Shown here: one piece after another, positions 22,117-33,221 of the stretch | How positions within the stretch are numbered: position 1 is the stretch's first letter | Layout: each line of letters opens with the position of its first letter | NCBI GenBank assembly: GCA_011947345.1 | Contig: JAAVTG010000699.1 | Location: forward strand, 124,001 to 188,000 | Length of the DNA stretch: 64,000 nucleotides | From: Phytophthora quininea | Lineage: Eukaryota; Oomycota; Peronosporomycetes; Peronosporales; Peronosporaceae | Direction of reading: 5' to 3' | Translations under genes and position numbers: made by a program | Notes under the pieces: model-generated | The model's input: the letters and a program-made list of their open reading frames with translations, nothing else | Databases searched by the model: none | Told to the model about the DNA's origin: nothing

Positions 22117-22245
22117 ATCGCAACGGATAGAAGATCCATGGCCTTCCAAGGACAGCCTTGAGTGACTCGGCTGTATGAACTTGTCAAGATCTCTGAAATA
22201 CTTGTATTGCGTGTTGCGGCTGGATGGGGCTAGCTACTATTCCCT

Positions 22246-23472
22246 TCAGCCGAAGATCTCCTGCAGCTTGCCGATGGCGGCCAGCACTAACCAGAGCACG
22301 CCCACGATCACCGACAACATGGACGAGAAGATAGATATACGAAAGGCTAGCAGCTCCGAGCGCTCGCCCAGACGGCCGGTGGCTTCGCCGTAGCCTGCGG
22401 CGAACACGCCCATCGTTGCGATGGACGTTATGCAGAAGGAGCCTAGATATGTGACCGACTTGACCGTGTCGTGGAGACCGACAGCGGGCAGCACGCCGAG
22501 GATGCCGCCCGGGCCAGCAATGCCATGCACGATCCCTACCAGCAATGCTGTGCACTACAAGAACAATCATTAGCGTGGTGTTTGATCAGGAAGGGGTGGT
22601 GGACCAACCTTTTGTGTCTGCACGTTCTGGAAATCGACTCTAGGCAGCTTGAAGCCGCAGCACACGGGTCCGTCGCTGCGGGTCGTCTCCTTGCCGTCGA
22701 TATCGACGTCTGCTTCATCACTAGCTGGGCTGCGATCTGACAGCAGCTCCTCCAGCGCCACCACACTCTCGCGAGGACTGTTCTCCAGCACAATCGTGTC
22801 TACACTTCCTGCATGACGTCGAGAGCGTCTAGGCGAGTCCTCGCCCTCCTCCTCCTCCAAATCCTCTGTTGTCTTCTCTGTTTTCAACGCTTCCAACTTG
22901 CGTCGTCTCGCATCCAGCACTACCTCGTCACTCTTCTCTCCTTCCATCAACTTTTTGCCTGGACTGGCCATCGCTTCCGTCTCGGTCTCCGTCTCGGTGC
23001 CTTCCGTCACTTCTCCATCGCTCACCTGGATGTCCCCACTGTCCTTCTTGTCGTTAGGGTTAACCCTCTTCCTTCTTGAGGCGCCTCTCCTCCTACTGCG
23101 TCGAGCTTTCTTGACGCCTTCGTGGACGCCGTAGATCCCCAAGCAGATCATAAATACCCCCACCAACACGTCCGTAACCACATTAAGCACCGAGAAGTCC
23201 AATTTGCCGTCCAAAGCGATGAAAATCACGGCCATGATGACCAGGCCGATGCTGTGGCCGCAGCCCCAGCGTATTCCCAGCGCAAACGACCGCCAGGATG
23301 AGCCAGCAGACAGCGTGGCCAGTGCGCTGAGGTGGTCGGGCCCTGTGAGCACGTGGATCAGGCCGAACAGCATCCCCGTCAGTGCCAGCTGGAAGGTCGA
23401 GGCCTGCGCCAAGGCCGTGGCGTCCTCCGGAGCGGCCTGCTCCACCTCCACGCGCAGCAGCCGCACGTCCAT
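22246..23472 (-). CDS. NiCoT/HupE-like metal transporter
   Basis: Two exons, 23472-22609 and 22554-22246, intron 54 nt, frame kept; 390 residues. It has helices with the family motif GLIHVLTGPDHLSALATL (His, then Asp-His) and RWGCGHSIGLVIMAVIFIAL, a third helix (NVVTDVLVGVFMICLGIYG), then a long polar, highly charged cytosolic loop (about 130 residues, basic then Glu/Ser-rich). The C-terminal half is VGIVHGIAGPGGILGVLPAV and two more helices. The layout matches plant and algal high-affinity nickel-transport-like proteins. Transport of nickel or cobalt is inferred from the family. No lesion. Confidence 0.75.
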
Positions 23473-24034
23473 CGGGGGTGGTGACGCTTTGGGGAGGGAC
23501 CGGAGCTGCTCGTTATTGATCGGCGGGTATTACACCAATGAGAGGCGGGTTCGCGTTTCGAGCCAGTGGGGAGTCAACAATAACCGCTCAAGTGTTTCAA
23601 ATGCACGATGATCGCGATGCAAAGCACATGAGGAATCTCCGCGGACACGACTCAGCTGAAAAGCGACTTTCGAGATTGAACGCGTTGCTTTAGCCTACAG
23701 ACCGTCGGTTAGGCTTCGAGAAGGGTGCAAAACGCACGGCAATGTCTTGTTTAGAAGAGATCACACCACCCGAAAACCCATTTTCTTTCGTGCGGCGACT
23801 GGCATCCCAGTTTACAAAGTGGAATTCGCATGATGCTATCGCCCAAGGCAAATTCCGTCTGTAAGCATGAGATCGGATACAGTTAGCTCGAGTATTGCAG
23901 CTTCGGTCCGAGCGGATTAGACTATCGTCCTAGTGTAGTTTCGCCATCAACGATTGCGTCGCCGCTTTCTGGTTATCTCTTCACCTCATTCTGCGATTTT
24001 GCGACTAGAAGCTCAAGACCAAGAACCTCCAGTC
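23473..24034. promoter_or_regulatory. Divergent spacer at the border of the effector array
   Basis: 562 bases between the housekeeping island and the first RxLR gene. No coding signal found. This is the transition from gene-dense to effector-rich DNA. Confidence 0.45.
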
Positions 24035-24931
24035 ATGCAAGTTCGCTACACTCTGTTGGCAGTCGCTTGGACCCTCCTCGCCAGCTGCGAAGTTGCTGTT
24101 TGCCAAGGCGCTTTGCGGCAACCAACCACCGAACAAGATAACCAACCTATCGAGTCGTTTCGAAGTCTTCGAAGCTACTCTACGAGCGACAAGGACGTGG
24201 AAGACGCCACTGACAACGGCGAAGAGAGGGTGAAGTTCGACGTCACGAAACTCGTCCAAAAGGCCCAAATCGACGACGCTCTGAAAGACGCCACCAAGAA
24301 AGACGAGCTCTTCACGTCGTGGGCCAAAAGCGAGTTGATCTCGAGGGACGTGATCAAGGAGTTGAGGAAAAACCCCGTCATGAAGAAGCCGTTGCAGACC
24401 AAGAGGTTCATACAGCAGTTCAGAAAGTTCAAGAGGGAGGCCGCGGCCAAGGCCGACAAATTGCTCAGCAACCGACCACAGATCGAGACCGCACTGAAGG
24501 ACTTCAACTCCCGAGAAGAAATGTTCAAGACGTGGTTCGCCAATGAAGCCGTTTCGGACTCGATCGTCGCCAAGCTGTCGAAAGAGTTCGAGAAGAATAA
24601 GCACATCCTTCTCCCGTTCAACGACTACCGCACCAAGCACGTGTATGGCGAGAAACTTGGCGGTTGGCTGAGGACGTCGGAACTCGATTCGATCCACGAA
24701 GGTATGCAAGTCAGTGGCATGGCACAGATGAAGAAAACGTTTGGCGAATGGTACAAGCTAGGGAAGACTGGAGACGATCTCAAGGCTGCGTTCAAAGACC
24801 GTCCGGACTTGGAGAAGAAGTACAAAATGATCACGGTGGCGTACCCGAGCTATGTCCAAAAGCAAGTAAAAGAGAAAGAGAGATTAGAGATGCTAGCCCA
24901 CCTTGCTAAGGCCCAGGGCGGCGATAGATAG
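24035..24931 (+). CDS. RxLR-EER effector, class A1 (mosaic)
   Basis: 298 residues, intact. Signal peptide MQVRYTLLAVAWTLLASCEVAVC, then RSLR (an exact RxLR) and GEER about 20 residues later, the host-targeting region of oomycete effectors. The rest is helical with repeated W/Y-type modules (DELFTSWAKSELISRDVIKEL, EMFKTWFANEAVSDSIVAKL, FGEWYKLGKTGDDLKAAF). Residues up to about 150 match class C genes, while everything from IETALKDFNS onward is identical to class A2/A3, so the gene is a recombinant. RxLR proteins are delivered into plant cells to suppress immunity; the target is unknown. I chose ATG 24,035 because it begins the signal peptide; an upstream in-frame ATG at 23,954 does not. Confidence 0.88.
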   Translation: MQVRYTLLAVAWTLLASCEVAVCQGALRQPTTEQDNQPIESFRSLRSYSTSDKDVEDATDNGEERVKFDVTKLVQKAQIDDALKDATKKDELFTSWAKSELISRDVIKELRKNPVMKKPLQTKRFIQQFRKFKREAAAKADKLLSNRPQIETALKDFNSREEMFKTWFANEAVSDSIVAKLSKEFEKNKHILLPFNDYRTKHVYGEKLGGWLRTSELDSIHEGMQVSGMAQMKKTFGEWYKLGKTGDDLKAAFKDRPDLEKKYKMITVAYPSYVQKQVKEKERLEMLAHLAKAQGGDR

Positions 24932-26042
24932 AAGCAGAACACATTTTTATTTATATTACTTGGATTGCAGTATGCCAACGTTGTACTGCTAGATCAGCCA
25001 ACTCAAAAATGGGACTAGAGTTCTCCTAGAACACGAAGGCGTCGACGTGCTCGCTGGCCAGTGTGAAGCCCGTTTCCAGTATGTGGACGAGTTCACAACG
25101 AACTCGGCGCTGCGTGTGACAGCAAATATCTACTGGTAGCTGCTGATGACAAGCGAATAGCATATATATACTAGTCGCTGATGACAAGCGAACAAAATAT
25201 TGTTACCGTATCCTTGATATCAAGACGCTAATTATTAAATAACTGATATCAATAGCGCACATATCTTAGCCAATCGGAAGTCGTGAAAAACCAGCTGCCG
25301 ATTACGGTATTCATGTACCAGTATTGCAAAGCCAAAACGATCATTGCGCCATGACTTGGTTTAACATTTGGAAGGCTGGTTGTATACCTCCTGCACCTTT
25401 TCACGACGTCTTTTAACGTCGCGAATTCAATGCTCCTGGGGTGCGCGGTAGGATGTCTAGAATACGGTAAGCGCAGGTGTGAAGCAGGCCCAGCAAAGGA
25501 TACCGGCTTCATGTTAGAGGTTTAGATCTGTTAAAGCCAGCCTATACAGTAGCGCTTGTTATTTCAGTTGCCGTGTGAACACATGGTCCGTACAGATGGC
25601 AATGCGGAGCATCATGCGATGGTAGCTCGCCTCGTCTATAATACTTCTTTTATTTATACCATAATAATACATATTTTAACAACTCGAGTCCTGGAGAGAA
25701 CTCTGGTAACGTGAGGCCCAAGAAGCTCTGGTGGTAGGTAAAGAGCATAAAGGTGAAATAGATGGCCATTGAACACTCACTCCAGCTCTGGTGGTAGGTA
25801 TTCACACCGGTAAGTACTGCGGTGCGGTATCCTGGGGCAAAGTTACAACGATGTCGTCTTGAGAGTCTCAATGAGATCGGTCTATACACAGGTATGTACC
25901 GGTACTTCTCTATGTTCACGCGGTCTGAGTGAACAGTCCACGCCATGGAGAAAGAAGGGCTCTCTTTGCTTGAGATGGGCTCGAGGCATGATGAGCCCTT
26001 TGCTCTGTCCCAGCACTCCCCGATCACAGTCACGCACCTGCA
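24932..26042. other. Spacer between A1 and B1, repeated in all units
   Basis: Non-coding by eye: AT-rich 3' flank, a duplicated 14-mer (CTCTGGTGGTAGGT near 25,728 and 25,787) and short frames without motifs. The same stretch recurs at 29,511-30,621 and, with an insertion, at 34,082-35,824. Confidence 0.55.
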
Positions 26043-26474
26043 ATGCAGGTCTGCTATCTGCTGCTAGCGGTCGCGTACCGGTATACTCTCATTTCTTGCA
26101 AAGGAGTAGGTGCCGACCCAACAGCGCCCTACGTCGCCAGCAACCTTCGGAGCTACGACATGACCGACTTGAATAGGGTCGACAGCACCGAAGAGAGAAC
26201 ATTAGACGCCAGAAAACTCGACGACCTGATCGACGCCACGAAAATCGCAGACGCCATGAAAGACGTCACTAAGCCGGACAAACTCTTCACGGTGGTCCAA
26301 GTCGGTTATGATGTCGGACGATGTTTTGAATACACTGGCCAAAAACCCAGCGCAGTACGAGAGGTCATTGAGGCGTTCAAGAACTACCAAGCTCTCTGGG
26401 TGCCGTTGCGAGTCGTGACACTGCCGCGCGTTTGTTTATCCATGTCCACAACAATACTCACGTACTTCTGGTAA
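26043..26474 (+). pseudogene. RxLR-like class B1, frameshifted and truncated
   Basis: The signal peptide region (MQVCYLLLAVAYRYTLISC), SNLRSYD (a degenerate RxLR with Ser for the first Arg) and EER are identical to class B3. At LFTVV two bases are missing relative to LFTAW in B3, and a further base is missing near 26,362. After ACCAAGCTC (about 26,395) the sequence is unrelated to B3, so the C-terminal 140 residues are gone. What is left could encode a 143-residue secreted protein without the folded domain. Confidence 0.8.
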
Positions 26475-26953
26475 TTGCTGTTTGCCTGATGGTTGCTGAA
26501 GTCGTTGTTCTTTATCCTTTATCCCACTGAACCGCGCAAGGTCTGTGGCATGACTTGCAAAATGCAACGGGGCTCCCATCGTCAACGAGCAAGCTGCTTA
26601 TGATCGCAGAAAGTTTACGGGCGCCTCATCCGCATCTTTATGCCTCAATCTTCCAGCTGTTGGAAAATGCTTTGCTCCGCTCTTCCCCAGGCTTTGACTT
26701 GCTTTGTCCACCTGGACCAGAACGTTTGCATTGAGGGTGTGCGTCGTATGAACGTCTGGCGTCCAGCTCGAGATCGGGGATCCTAAAGTCACCTTAGTAA
26801 AACTGAGTGAAAAATGGCAACTTGAGCCCACGATTACGAGTTTTTGGCGCGATCGGTGAGCGCGCGCTCACACACTATATGGTCAATCTCTTTTCTGTTT
26901 CTCGGCACTCTACAATTGGCGCCTCAACAATACAGAAGCGCATCTACTCCACC

Positions 26954-27976
26954 ATGCGCGTGCGATTCGTGGCGATACTCACCTTGACTTGTATCTCCGT
27001 CAACACTGTTGCTGTCACAGCAGCAAACGTTCCAAGTATCGTCTCGACCGTGAGGAACCTTCGAAGCTACGACATGGCCGACTTGGATAAGGAAAGCGGC
27101 AGCGATGACGGCGAAGAGCGAGCGAAATTCGACGTCACGAAACTCGTCCAAAAGGCCCAAATCGACGACGCTCTGAAAGACGCCACCAAGAAAGACGAGC
27201 TCTTCACGTCGTGGGCCAAAAGTGAGTTGATCTCGAGGGACGTGATCAAGGAGTTGAGGAAAAACCCCGTCATGAAGAAGCCGTTGCAGACCAAGAGGTT
27301 CATACAGCAGTTCAGAAAGTTCAAGAGGGAGGCCGCGGCCAAGGCCGACAAATTGCTCAGCAACCGACCACAGATCGAGGCCAATCTGAAGGACTTTAAC
27401 TCGCGAGAAGAAATGTTCAAGACGTGGTTCGCCAATGAAGCCGTTTCGGACTCGATCGTCGCCAAGCTGTCGAAAGAGTTCGAGAAGAACAAGCACATTC
27501 TTCTCCCGTTCAACGACTACCGCACCAAGCACGTGTACGGCGAGAAACTCGCTGGATGGCTCCCCACAGCAGACCTCTACTCGATCAAAGAGTCCACTGG
27601 GATGATGAGCATGGCCAAGATGAAGGAAAAGTTTGGCGAGTGGTACAAGCTAGGGAAGACTGGAGACGATCTCAAGGCTGCGTTCAAAGACCGTCCGGAC
27701 TTGGAGAAGAAGTTCATGAATCTCATCGTTGCGTACCCGGGCTTCATCAAAAGGAAGAAGACGCCAAGGCGAAAGTCAAGAGACTCGCCGACCTTGCTAA
27801 AGCTCAGGGTGATAGATAGATATGTCAGGAATAATAATAAAGACATGCCTTCAGCAGTGGTCAACAACATGGAAGCAAAGGACAGATTGGGGCCTACATA
27901 TTTCAAGTATCTTGTAGCGCTTCCTGTAGATTTGGCGAATGCTCAAGGGAGAGTCATAGCGAACCAGGAAGCATAG
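26954..27976 (+). CDS. RxLR-EER effector, class C1, readthrough tail
   Basis: Signal peptide MRVRFVAILTLTCISVNTVAVTA, exact RxLR (RNLR), GEER, then helical modules: SWAKSELISRDVIKEL, TWFANEAVSDSIVAKL, GWLPTADLYSIKESTG and FGEWYKLGKTGDDLKAAF. The N-terminal 150 residues match A1; the C-terminal third is class-specific. Near 27,754 one A is missing from an A run compared with the sister frame, which would end GDR-stop at 27,819 like the A genes. As written, the frame reads on for 52 extra residues to 27,976. The start at 26,954 begins the signal peptide. Confidence 0.8.
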   Translation: MRVRFVAILTLTCISVNTVAVTAANVPSIVSTVRNLRSYDMADLDKESGSDDGEERAKFDVTKLVQKAQIDDALKDATKKDELFTSWAKSELISRDVIKELRKNPVMKKPLQTKRFIQQFRKFKREAAAKADKLLSNRPQIEANLKDFNSREEMFKTWFANEAVSDSIVAKLSKEFEKNKHILLPFNDYRTKHVYGEKLAGWLPTADLYSIKESTGMMSMAKMKEKFGEWYKLGKTGDDLKAAFKDRPDLEKKFMNLIVAYPGFIKRKKTPRRKSRDSPTLLKLRVIDRYVRNNNKDMPSAVVNNMEAKDRLGPTYFKYLVALPVDLANAQGRVIANQEA

Positions 27977-28114
27977 CCATTGAAAACTGGTACCAGAATC
28001 CCATTCCATGGTGGCGAAAAGAAATTGTTGGCTACGCAAACTGAAGCGTGCCGACACTTTATTCTCGACACGTTCAGTCGATGAGGGAATTTTGGTCCAA
28101 AATTTTTGGATGAG

Positions 28115-28290
28115 CGGCTAGAACACGAGAGGGTGAAGCTTGCTGTCACGAAGCTCATCGACTCCGAAAACAATTAACGAAGCCTGGGAAGATGTCACTA
28201 TAATAAGAAAGACATTGTTTACGTGTGGTGTCCAAAACTCCGCGATAGATATGAGAAGTTCACCAAAGGCTTCAAACAGTACAAGACCAC
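28115..28290 (+). pseudogene. Effector fragment D1
   Basis: A piece of an RxLR-family body without leader. Readable blocks are KLAVTKLIDS, an element resembling KTINEA after a frame change, and VYVWCPKLRDRYEKFTKGFKQYK, aligned with TKINEALKDATKTDELFTSWAK and FEQYKIK of class A2. It has a frame change and a small insertion (near 28,200) compared with its copy at 32.7 kb. Confidence 0.6.
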
Positions 28291-28649
28291 TTCAACTCCA
28301 TGCCAAATCAACAAAACCGTACAATTATCCTTCACGACACCTTCGATTCTGTGCTCCATTCTACAAGTTCGTCCTGCCTGCACGACAACTTCAGTTGAGC
28401 GATGTAATCCCAATCCTTGATATTCACATCCAGACCAGTGCGGATTCAGTCTTAGTATCGCGCATGGCCTTTGTAAATACACCCCGACAGCATTATGTAA
28501 ACACAATTTCGAACTATGCTCGCGCGAATATCGCAGCCTGTTGACCAGTATGTATCACCGATAAATTGCTGGCATTCTACAACTTGCCGCCCAGCCAGCA
28601 AACGACGTCGACCCAATCCGTTCAACATATTGGAAACGCAACGCTCACT

Positions 28650-29510
28650 ATGCGTGTGCGGCTCGTATTGCTGCTTCTCTCCACTCTGATTGCCACCAAC
28701 GATGTGGTCGCGACCGCAACATTTTCCTCGAAGTTCGTTTCGACCGACGGGATTCAATCGACGAGGATCCTTCGCAGCTACGACATGACCAACTTGGACG
28801 ATAGCGACAACGACGAGGAGAGGTTGAAATTCGATGTCAACAAGCTCATCGATCCCACCAAAATCAACGAGGCTCTCAAAGACGCCACCAAGACAGACGA
28901 GCTGTTCACGTCGTGGGCCAAAACCTCGCTGATCTCCGACGATGTGATCAAGGCGTTGTCCAAGACCCCGCTGCAGAACGAGCAGCTCATCAGCGCCTTC
29001 GAACAGTACAAGATCAAAATCTCGGCATATGCGGATGACTTGCTCAGCGATCGAACAAATATCGAGACTGCACTGAAGGACTTTAACTCCCGAGAAGAAA
29101 TGTTCAAGACGTGGTTCGCCAATGAAGCCGTTTCGGACTCGATCGTCGCCAAGCTGTCGAAAGAGTTCGAGAAGAACAAGCACATTCTTCTCCCGTTCAA
29201 CGACTACCGCACCAAGCACGTGTATGGCGAGAAACTTGGCGGTTGGCTGAGGACGTCGGAACTCGATTCGATCCACGAAGGTATGCAAGTCAGTGGCATG
29301 GCACAGATGAAGAAAACGTTTGGCGAATGGTACAAGCTAGGGAAGACTGGAGACGATCTCAAGGCTGCGTTCAAAGACCGTCCGGACTTGGAGAAGAAGT
29401 ACAAAATGATCACGGTGGCGTACCCGAGCTATGTCCAAAAGCAAGTAAAAGAGAAAGAGAGATTAGAGATGCTAGCCCACCTTGCTAAGGCCCAGGGCGG
29501 CGATAGATAG
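28650..29510 (+). CDS. RxLR-EER effector, class A2
   Basis: 286 residues, intact. Signal peptide MRVRLVLLLLSTLIATNDVVAT, exact RxLR (RILR) and DEER 20 residues later. The first body module (KLIDPTKINEALKDATK, SWAKTSLISDDVIKAL) differs from A1, while from IETALKDFNS to the end it is identical to A1 (YGEKLGGWLRTSELDSIHEG, FGEWYKLGKTGDDLKAAF, ending AKAQGGDR). The join coincides with the border of the 4.58-kb repeat unit. The start is at 28,650; the in-frame upstream ATG (28,566) would hide the signal peptide. Confidence 0.88.
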   Translation: MRVRLVLLLLSTLIATNDVVATATFSSKFVSTDGIQSTRILRSYDMTNLDDSDNDEERLKFDVNKLIDPTKINEALKDATKTDELFTSWAKTSLISDDVIKALSKTPLQNEQLISAFEQYKIKISAYADDLLSDRTNIETALKDFNSREEMFKTWFANEAVSDSIVAKLSKEFEKNKHILLPFNDYRTKHVYGEKLGGWLRTSELDSIHEGMQVSGMAQMKKTFGEWYKLGKTGDDLKAAFKDRPDLEKKYKMITVAYPSYVQKQVKEKERLEMLAHLAKAQGGDR

Positions 29511-30621
29511 AAGCAGAAAACATTTTTATTTATATTACTTGGATTGCAGTATGCCAACGTTGTACTGCTAGATCAGCCAACTCAAAAATGGGACTAGAGT
29601 TCTCCTAGAACACGAAGGCGTCGACGTGCTCGCTGGCCAGTGTGAAGCCCGTTTCCAGTATGTGGACGAGTTCACAACGAACTCGGCGCTGCGTGTGACA
29701 GCAAATATCTACTGGTAGCTGCTGATGACAAGCGAATAGCATATATATACTAGTCGCTGATGACAAGCGAACAAAATATTGTTACCGTATCCTTGATATC
29801 AAGACGCTAATTATTAAATAACTGATATCAATAGCGCACATATCTTAGCCAATCGGAAGTCGTGAAAAACCAGCTGCCGATTACGGTATTCATGTACCAG
29901 TATTGCAAAGCCAAAATGATCATTGCGCCATGACTTGGTTTAACATTTGGAAGGCTGGTTGTATACCTCCTGCACCTTTTCACGACGTCTTTTAACGTCG
30001 CGAATTCAATGCTCCTGGGGTGCGCGGTAGGATGTCTAGAATACGGTAAGCGCAGGTGTGAAGCAGGCCCAGCAAAGGATACCGGCTTCATGTTAGAGGT
30101 TTAGATCTGTTAAAGCCAGCCTATACAGTAGCGCTTGTTATTTCAGTTGCCGTGTGAACACATGGTCCGTACAGATGGCAATGCGGAGCATCATGCGATG
30201 GTAGCTCGCCTCGTCTATAATACTTCTTTTATTTATACCATAATAATACATATTTTAACAACTCGAGTCCTGGAGAGAACTCTGGTAACGTGAGGCCCAA
30301 GAAGCTCTGGTGGTAGGTAAAGAGCATAAAGGTGAAATAGATGGCCATTGAACACTCACTCCAGCTCTGGTGGTAGGTATTCACACCGGTAAGTACTGCG
30401 GTGCGGTATCCTGGGGCAAAGTTACAACGATGTCGTCTTGAGAGTCTCAATGAGATCGGTCTATACACAGGTATGTACCGGTACTTCTCTATGTTCACGC
30501 GGTCTGAGTGAACAGTCCACGCCATGGAGAAAGAAGGGCTCTCTTTGCTTGAGATGGGCTCGAGGCATGATGAGCCCTTTGCTCTGTCCCAGCACTCCCC
30601 GATCACAGTCACGCACCTGCA
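29511..30621. other. Spacer between A2 and B2
   Basis: Copy of 24,932-26,042. No gene recognised. Confidence 0.55.
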
Positions 30622-31053
30622 ATGCAGGTCTGCTATCTGCTGCTAGCGGTCGCGTACCGGTATACTCTCATTTCTTGCAAAGGAGTAGGTGCCGACCCAA
30701 CAGCGCCCTACGTCGCCAGCAACCTTCGGAGCTACGACATGACCGACTTGAATAGGGTCGACAGCACCGAAGAGAGAACATTAGACGCCAGAAAACTCGA
30801 CGACCTGATCGACGCCACGAAAATCGCAGACGCCATGAAAGACGTCACTAAGCCGGACAAACTCTTCACGGTGGTCCAAGTCGGTTATGATGTCGGACGA
30901 TGTTTTGAATACACTGGCCAAAAACCCAGCGCAGTACGAGAGGTCATTGAGGCGTTCAAGAACTACCAAGCTCTCTGGGTGCCGTTGCGAGTCGTGACAC
31001 TGCCGCGCGTTTGTTTATCCATGTCCACAACAATACTCACGTACTTCTGGTAA
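30622..31053 (+). pseudogene. RxLR-like class B2, identical to B1
   Basis: Same sequence, same lesions and same truncation after ACCAAGCTC as B1, so the damage is older than the duplication of the 4.58-kb unit. Confidence 0.8.
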
Positions 31054-31532
31054 TTGCTGTTTGCCTGATGGTTGCTGAAGTCGTTGTTCTTTATCCTTTA
31101 TCCCACTGAACCGCGCAAGGTCTGTGGCATGACTTGCAAAATGCAACGGGGCTCCCATCGTCAACGAGCAAGCTGCTTATGATCGCAGAAAGTTTACGGG
31201 CGCCTCATCCGCATCTTTATGCCTCAATCTTCCAGCTGTTGGAAAATGCTTTGCTCCGCTCTTCCCCAGGCTTTGACTTGCTTTGTCCACCTGGACCAGA
31301 ACGTTTGCATTGAGGGTGTGCGTCGTATGAACGTCTGGCGTCCAGCTCGAGATCGGGGATCCTAAAGTCACCTTAGTAAAACTGAGTGAAAAATGGCAAC
31401 TTGAGCCCACGATTACGAGTTTTTGGCGCGATCGGTGAGCGCGCGCTCACACACTATATGGTCAATCTCTTTTCTGTTTCTCGGCACTCTACAATTGGCG
31501 CCTCAACAATACAGAAGCGCATCTACTCCACC

Positions 31533-32394
31533 ATGCGCGTGCGATTCGTGGCGATACTCACCTTGACTTGTATCTCCGTCAACACTGTTGCTGTCACAGC
31601 AGCAAACGTTCCAAGTATCGTCTCGACCGTGAGGAACCTTCGAAGCTACGACATGGCCGACTTGGATAAGGAAAGCGGCAGCGATGACGGCGAAGAGCGA
31701 GCGAAATTCGACGTCACGAAACTCGTCCAAAAGGCCCAAATCGACGACGCTCTGAAAGACGCCACCAAGAAAGACGAGCTCTTCACGTCGTGGGCCAAAG
31801 TGAGTTGATCTCGAAGGACGTGATCAAGGAGTTGAGGAAAAACCCGTCATGAAGAAGCCGTTGCAGACCAAGAGGTTCATACAGCAGTTCAGAAAGTTCA
31901 AGAGGGAGGCCGCGGCCAAGGCCGACAAATTGCTCAGCAACCGACCACAGATCGAGGCCAATCTGAAGGACTTTAACTCGCGAGAAGAAATGTTCAAGAC
32001 GTGGTTCGCCAATGAAGCCGTTTCGACTCGATCGTCGCCAAGCTGTCGAAAGAGTTCGAGAAGAACAAGCACATTCTTCTCCCGTTCAACGACTACCGCA
32101 CCAAGCACGTGTACGGCGAGAAACTCGCTGGATGGCTCCCACAGCAGACCTCTACTCGATCAAAGAGTCCACTGGGATGATGAGCATGGCCAAGATGAAG
32201 GAAAAGTTTGGCGAGTGGTACAAGCTAGGGAAGACTGGAGACGATCTCAAGGCTGCGTTCAAAGACCGTCCGGACTTGGAGAAGAAGTTCATGAATCTCA
32301 TCGTTGCGTACCCGGGCTTCATCAAAAGGAAGAAGACGCCAAGGCGAAAGTCAAGAGACTCGCCGATCTTGCCAAAGCTCAGGGTGATAGATAG
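31533..32394 (+). pseudogene. RxLR-EER class C2, four single-base deletions
   Basis: Copy of C1. Leader, RNLR and GEER are intact, but the frame stops after SWAKVS. Against C1 one base is missing in an A run near 31,797, in a C run near 31,842, in GG near 32,022 (TTTCGACTCG instead of TTTCGGACTCG) and in a C run near 32,138, and the A-run deletion near the 3' end is shared with C1. Every lesion is a homopolymer contraction, which fits either a decayed copy or uncorrected long-read error inside a near-identical repeat. Confidence 0.7.
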
Positions 32395-32690
32395 ATATGT
32401 CAGGAATAATAATAAAGACATGCCTTCAGCAGTGGTCAACAACATGGAAGCAAAGGACAGATTGGGGCCTACATATTTCAAGTATCTTGTAGCGCTTCCT
32501 GTAGATTTGGCGAATGCTCAAGGGAGAGTCATAGCGAACCAGGAAGCATAGCCATTGAAAACTGGTACCAGAATCCCATTCCATGGTGGCGAAAAGAAAT
32601 TGTTGGCTACGCAAACTGAAGCGTGCCGACACTTTATTCTCGACACGTTCAGTCGATGAGGGAATTTTTGGTCCAAAATTTTTGGATGGG

Positions 32691-32860
32691 CGGCTAGAAC
32701 ACGAGAGGGTGAAGCTTGCTGTCACGAAGCTCATCGACTCCGAAAACAATTAACGAAGCCTTGGAAGATGTCACTAAGAAAGACATTGTTTACGTGTGGT
32801 GTCCAAAACTCCGCGATAGATATGAGAAGTTCACCAAAGGCTTCAAACAGTACAAGACCA
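32691..32860 (+). pseudogene. Effector fragment D2
   Basis: Copy of D1 without its small insertion: the downstream frame reads TINEALEDVTKKDIVYVWCPKL without interruption. No start, leader or C-terminus. Confidence 0.6.
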
Positions 32861-33221
32861 CTTCAACTCCATGCCAAATCAACAAAACCGTACAATTATC
32901 TTTCACGACACCTTCGATTCTGTGCTCCATTCTACAAGTTCGTCCTGCCCGCACGACAACTTCAGTTGAGCGACGTAATCCCAATTCTTAATATTCACAT
33001 CCAGACCAGTGCGGATTCAGTCTTAGTATCGCGCATGGCCTTTGTAAATACACCCCGACAGCATTATGTAAACACAATTTCGAACTATGCTCGCGCGAAT
33101 AATCGCAGCCTGTTGACCAGTATGTATCACCGATAAATTGCTGGCATTCTACAACTTGCCGCCCAGCCAGCAAACGACGTCGACCCAATCCGTTCAACAT
33201 ATTGGAAACGCAACGCTCACT

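Larger units (their letters stand above)
24482..29060 (+). repeat. Tandem segmental duplication, unit 1 (4,579 bp)
   Basis: Sequence from 24,482 is repeated from 29,061 at a constant offset of 4,579, with very few substitutions. It contains the 3' half of an A gene, a B gene, a C gene, a D fragment and the 5' half of the next A gene. The breakpoint lies inside the A coding region (IETALKDF), so each junction creates a new A chimera. Confidence 0.9.

Noticed and set aside
25249..26033. Minus-strand frames repeated in all three array units
   Set aside because: Conserved only because the DNA is a recent duplication; no leader, no motif, and the frame is changed in unit 3.
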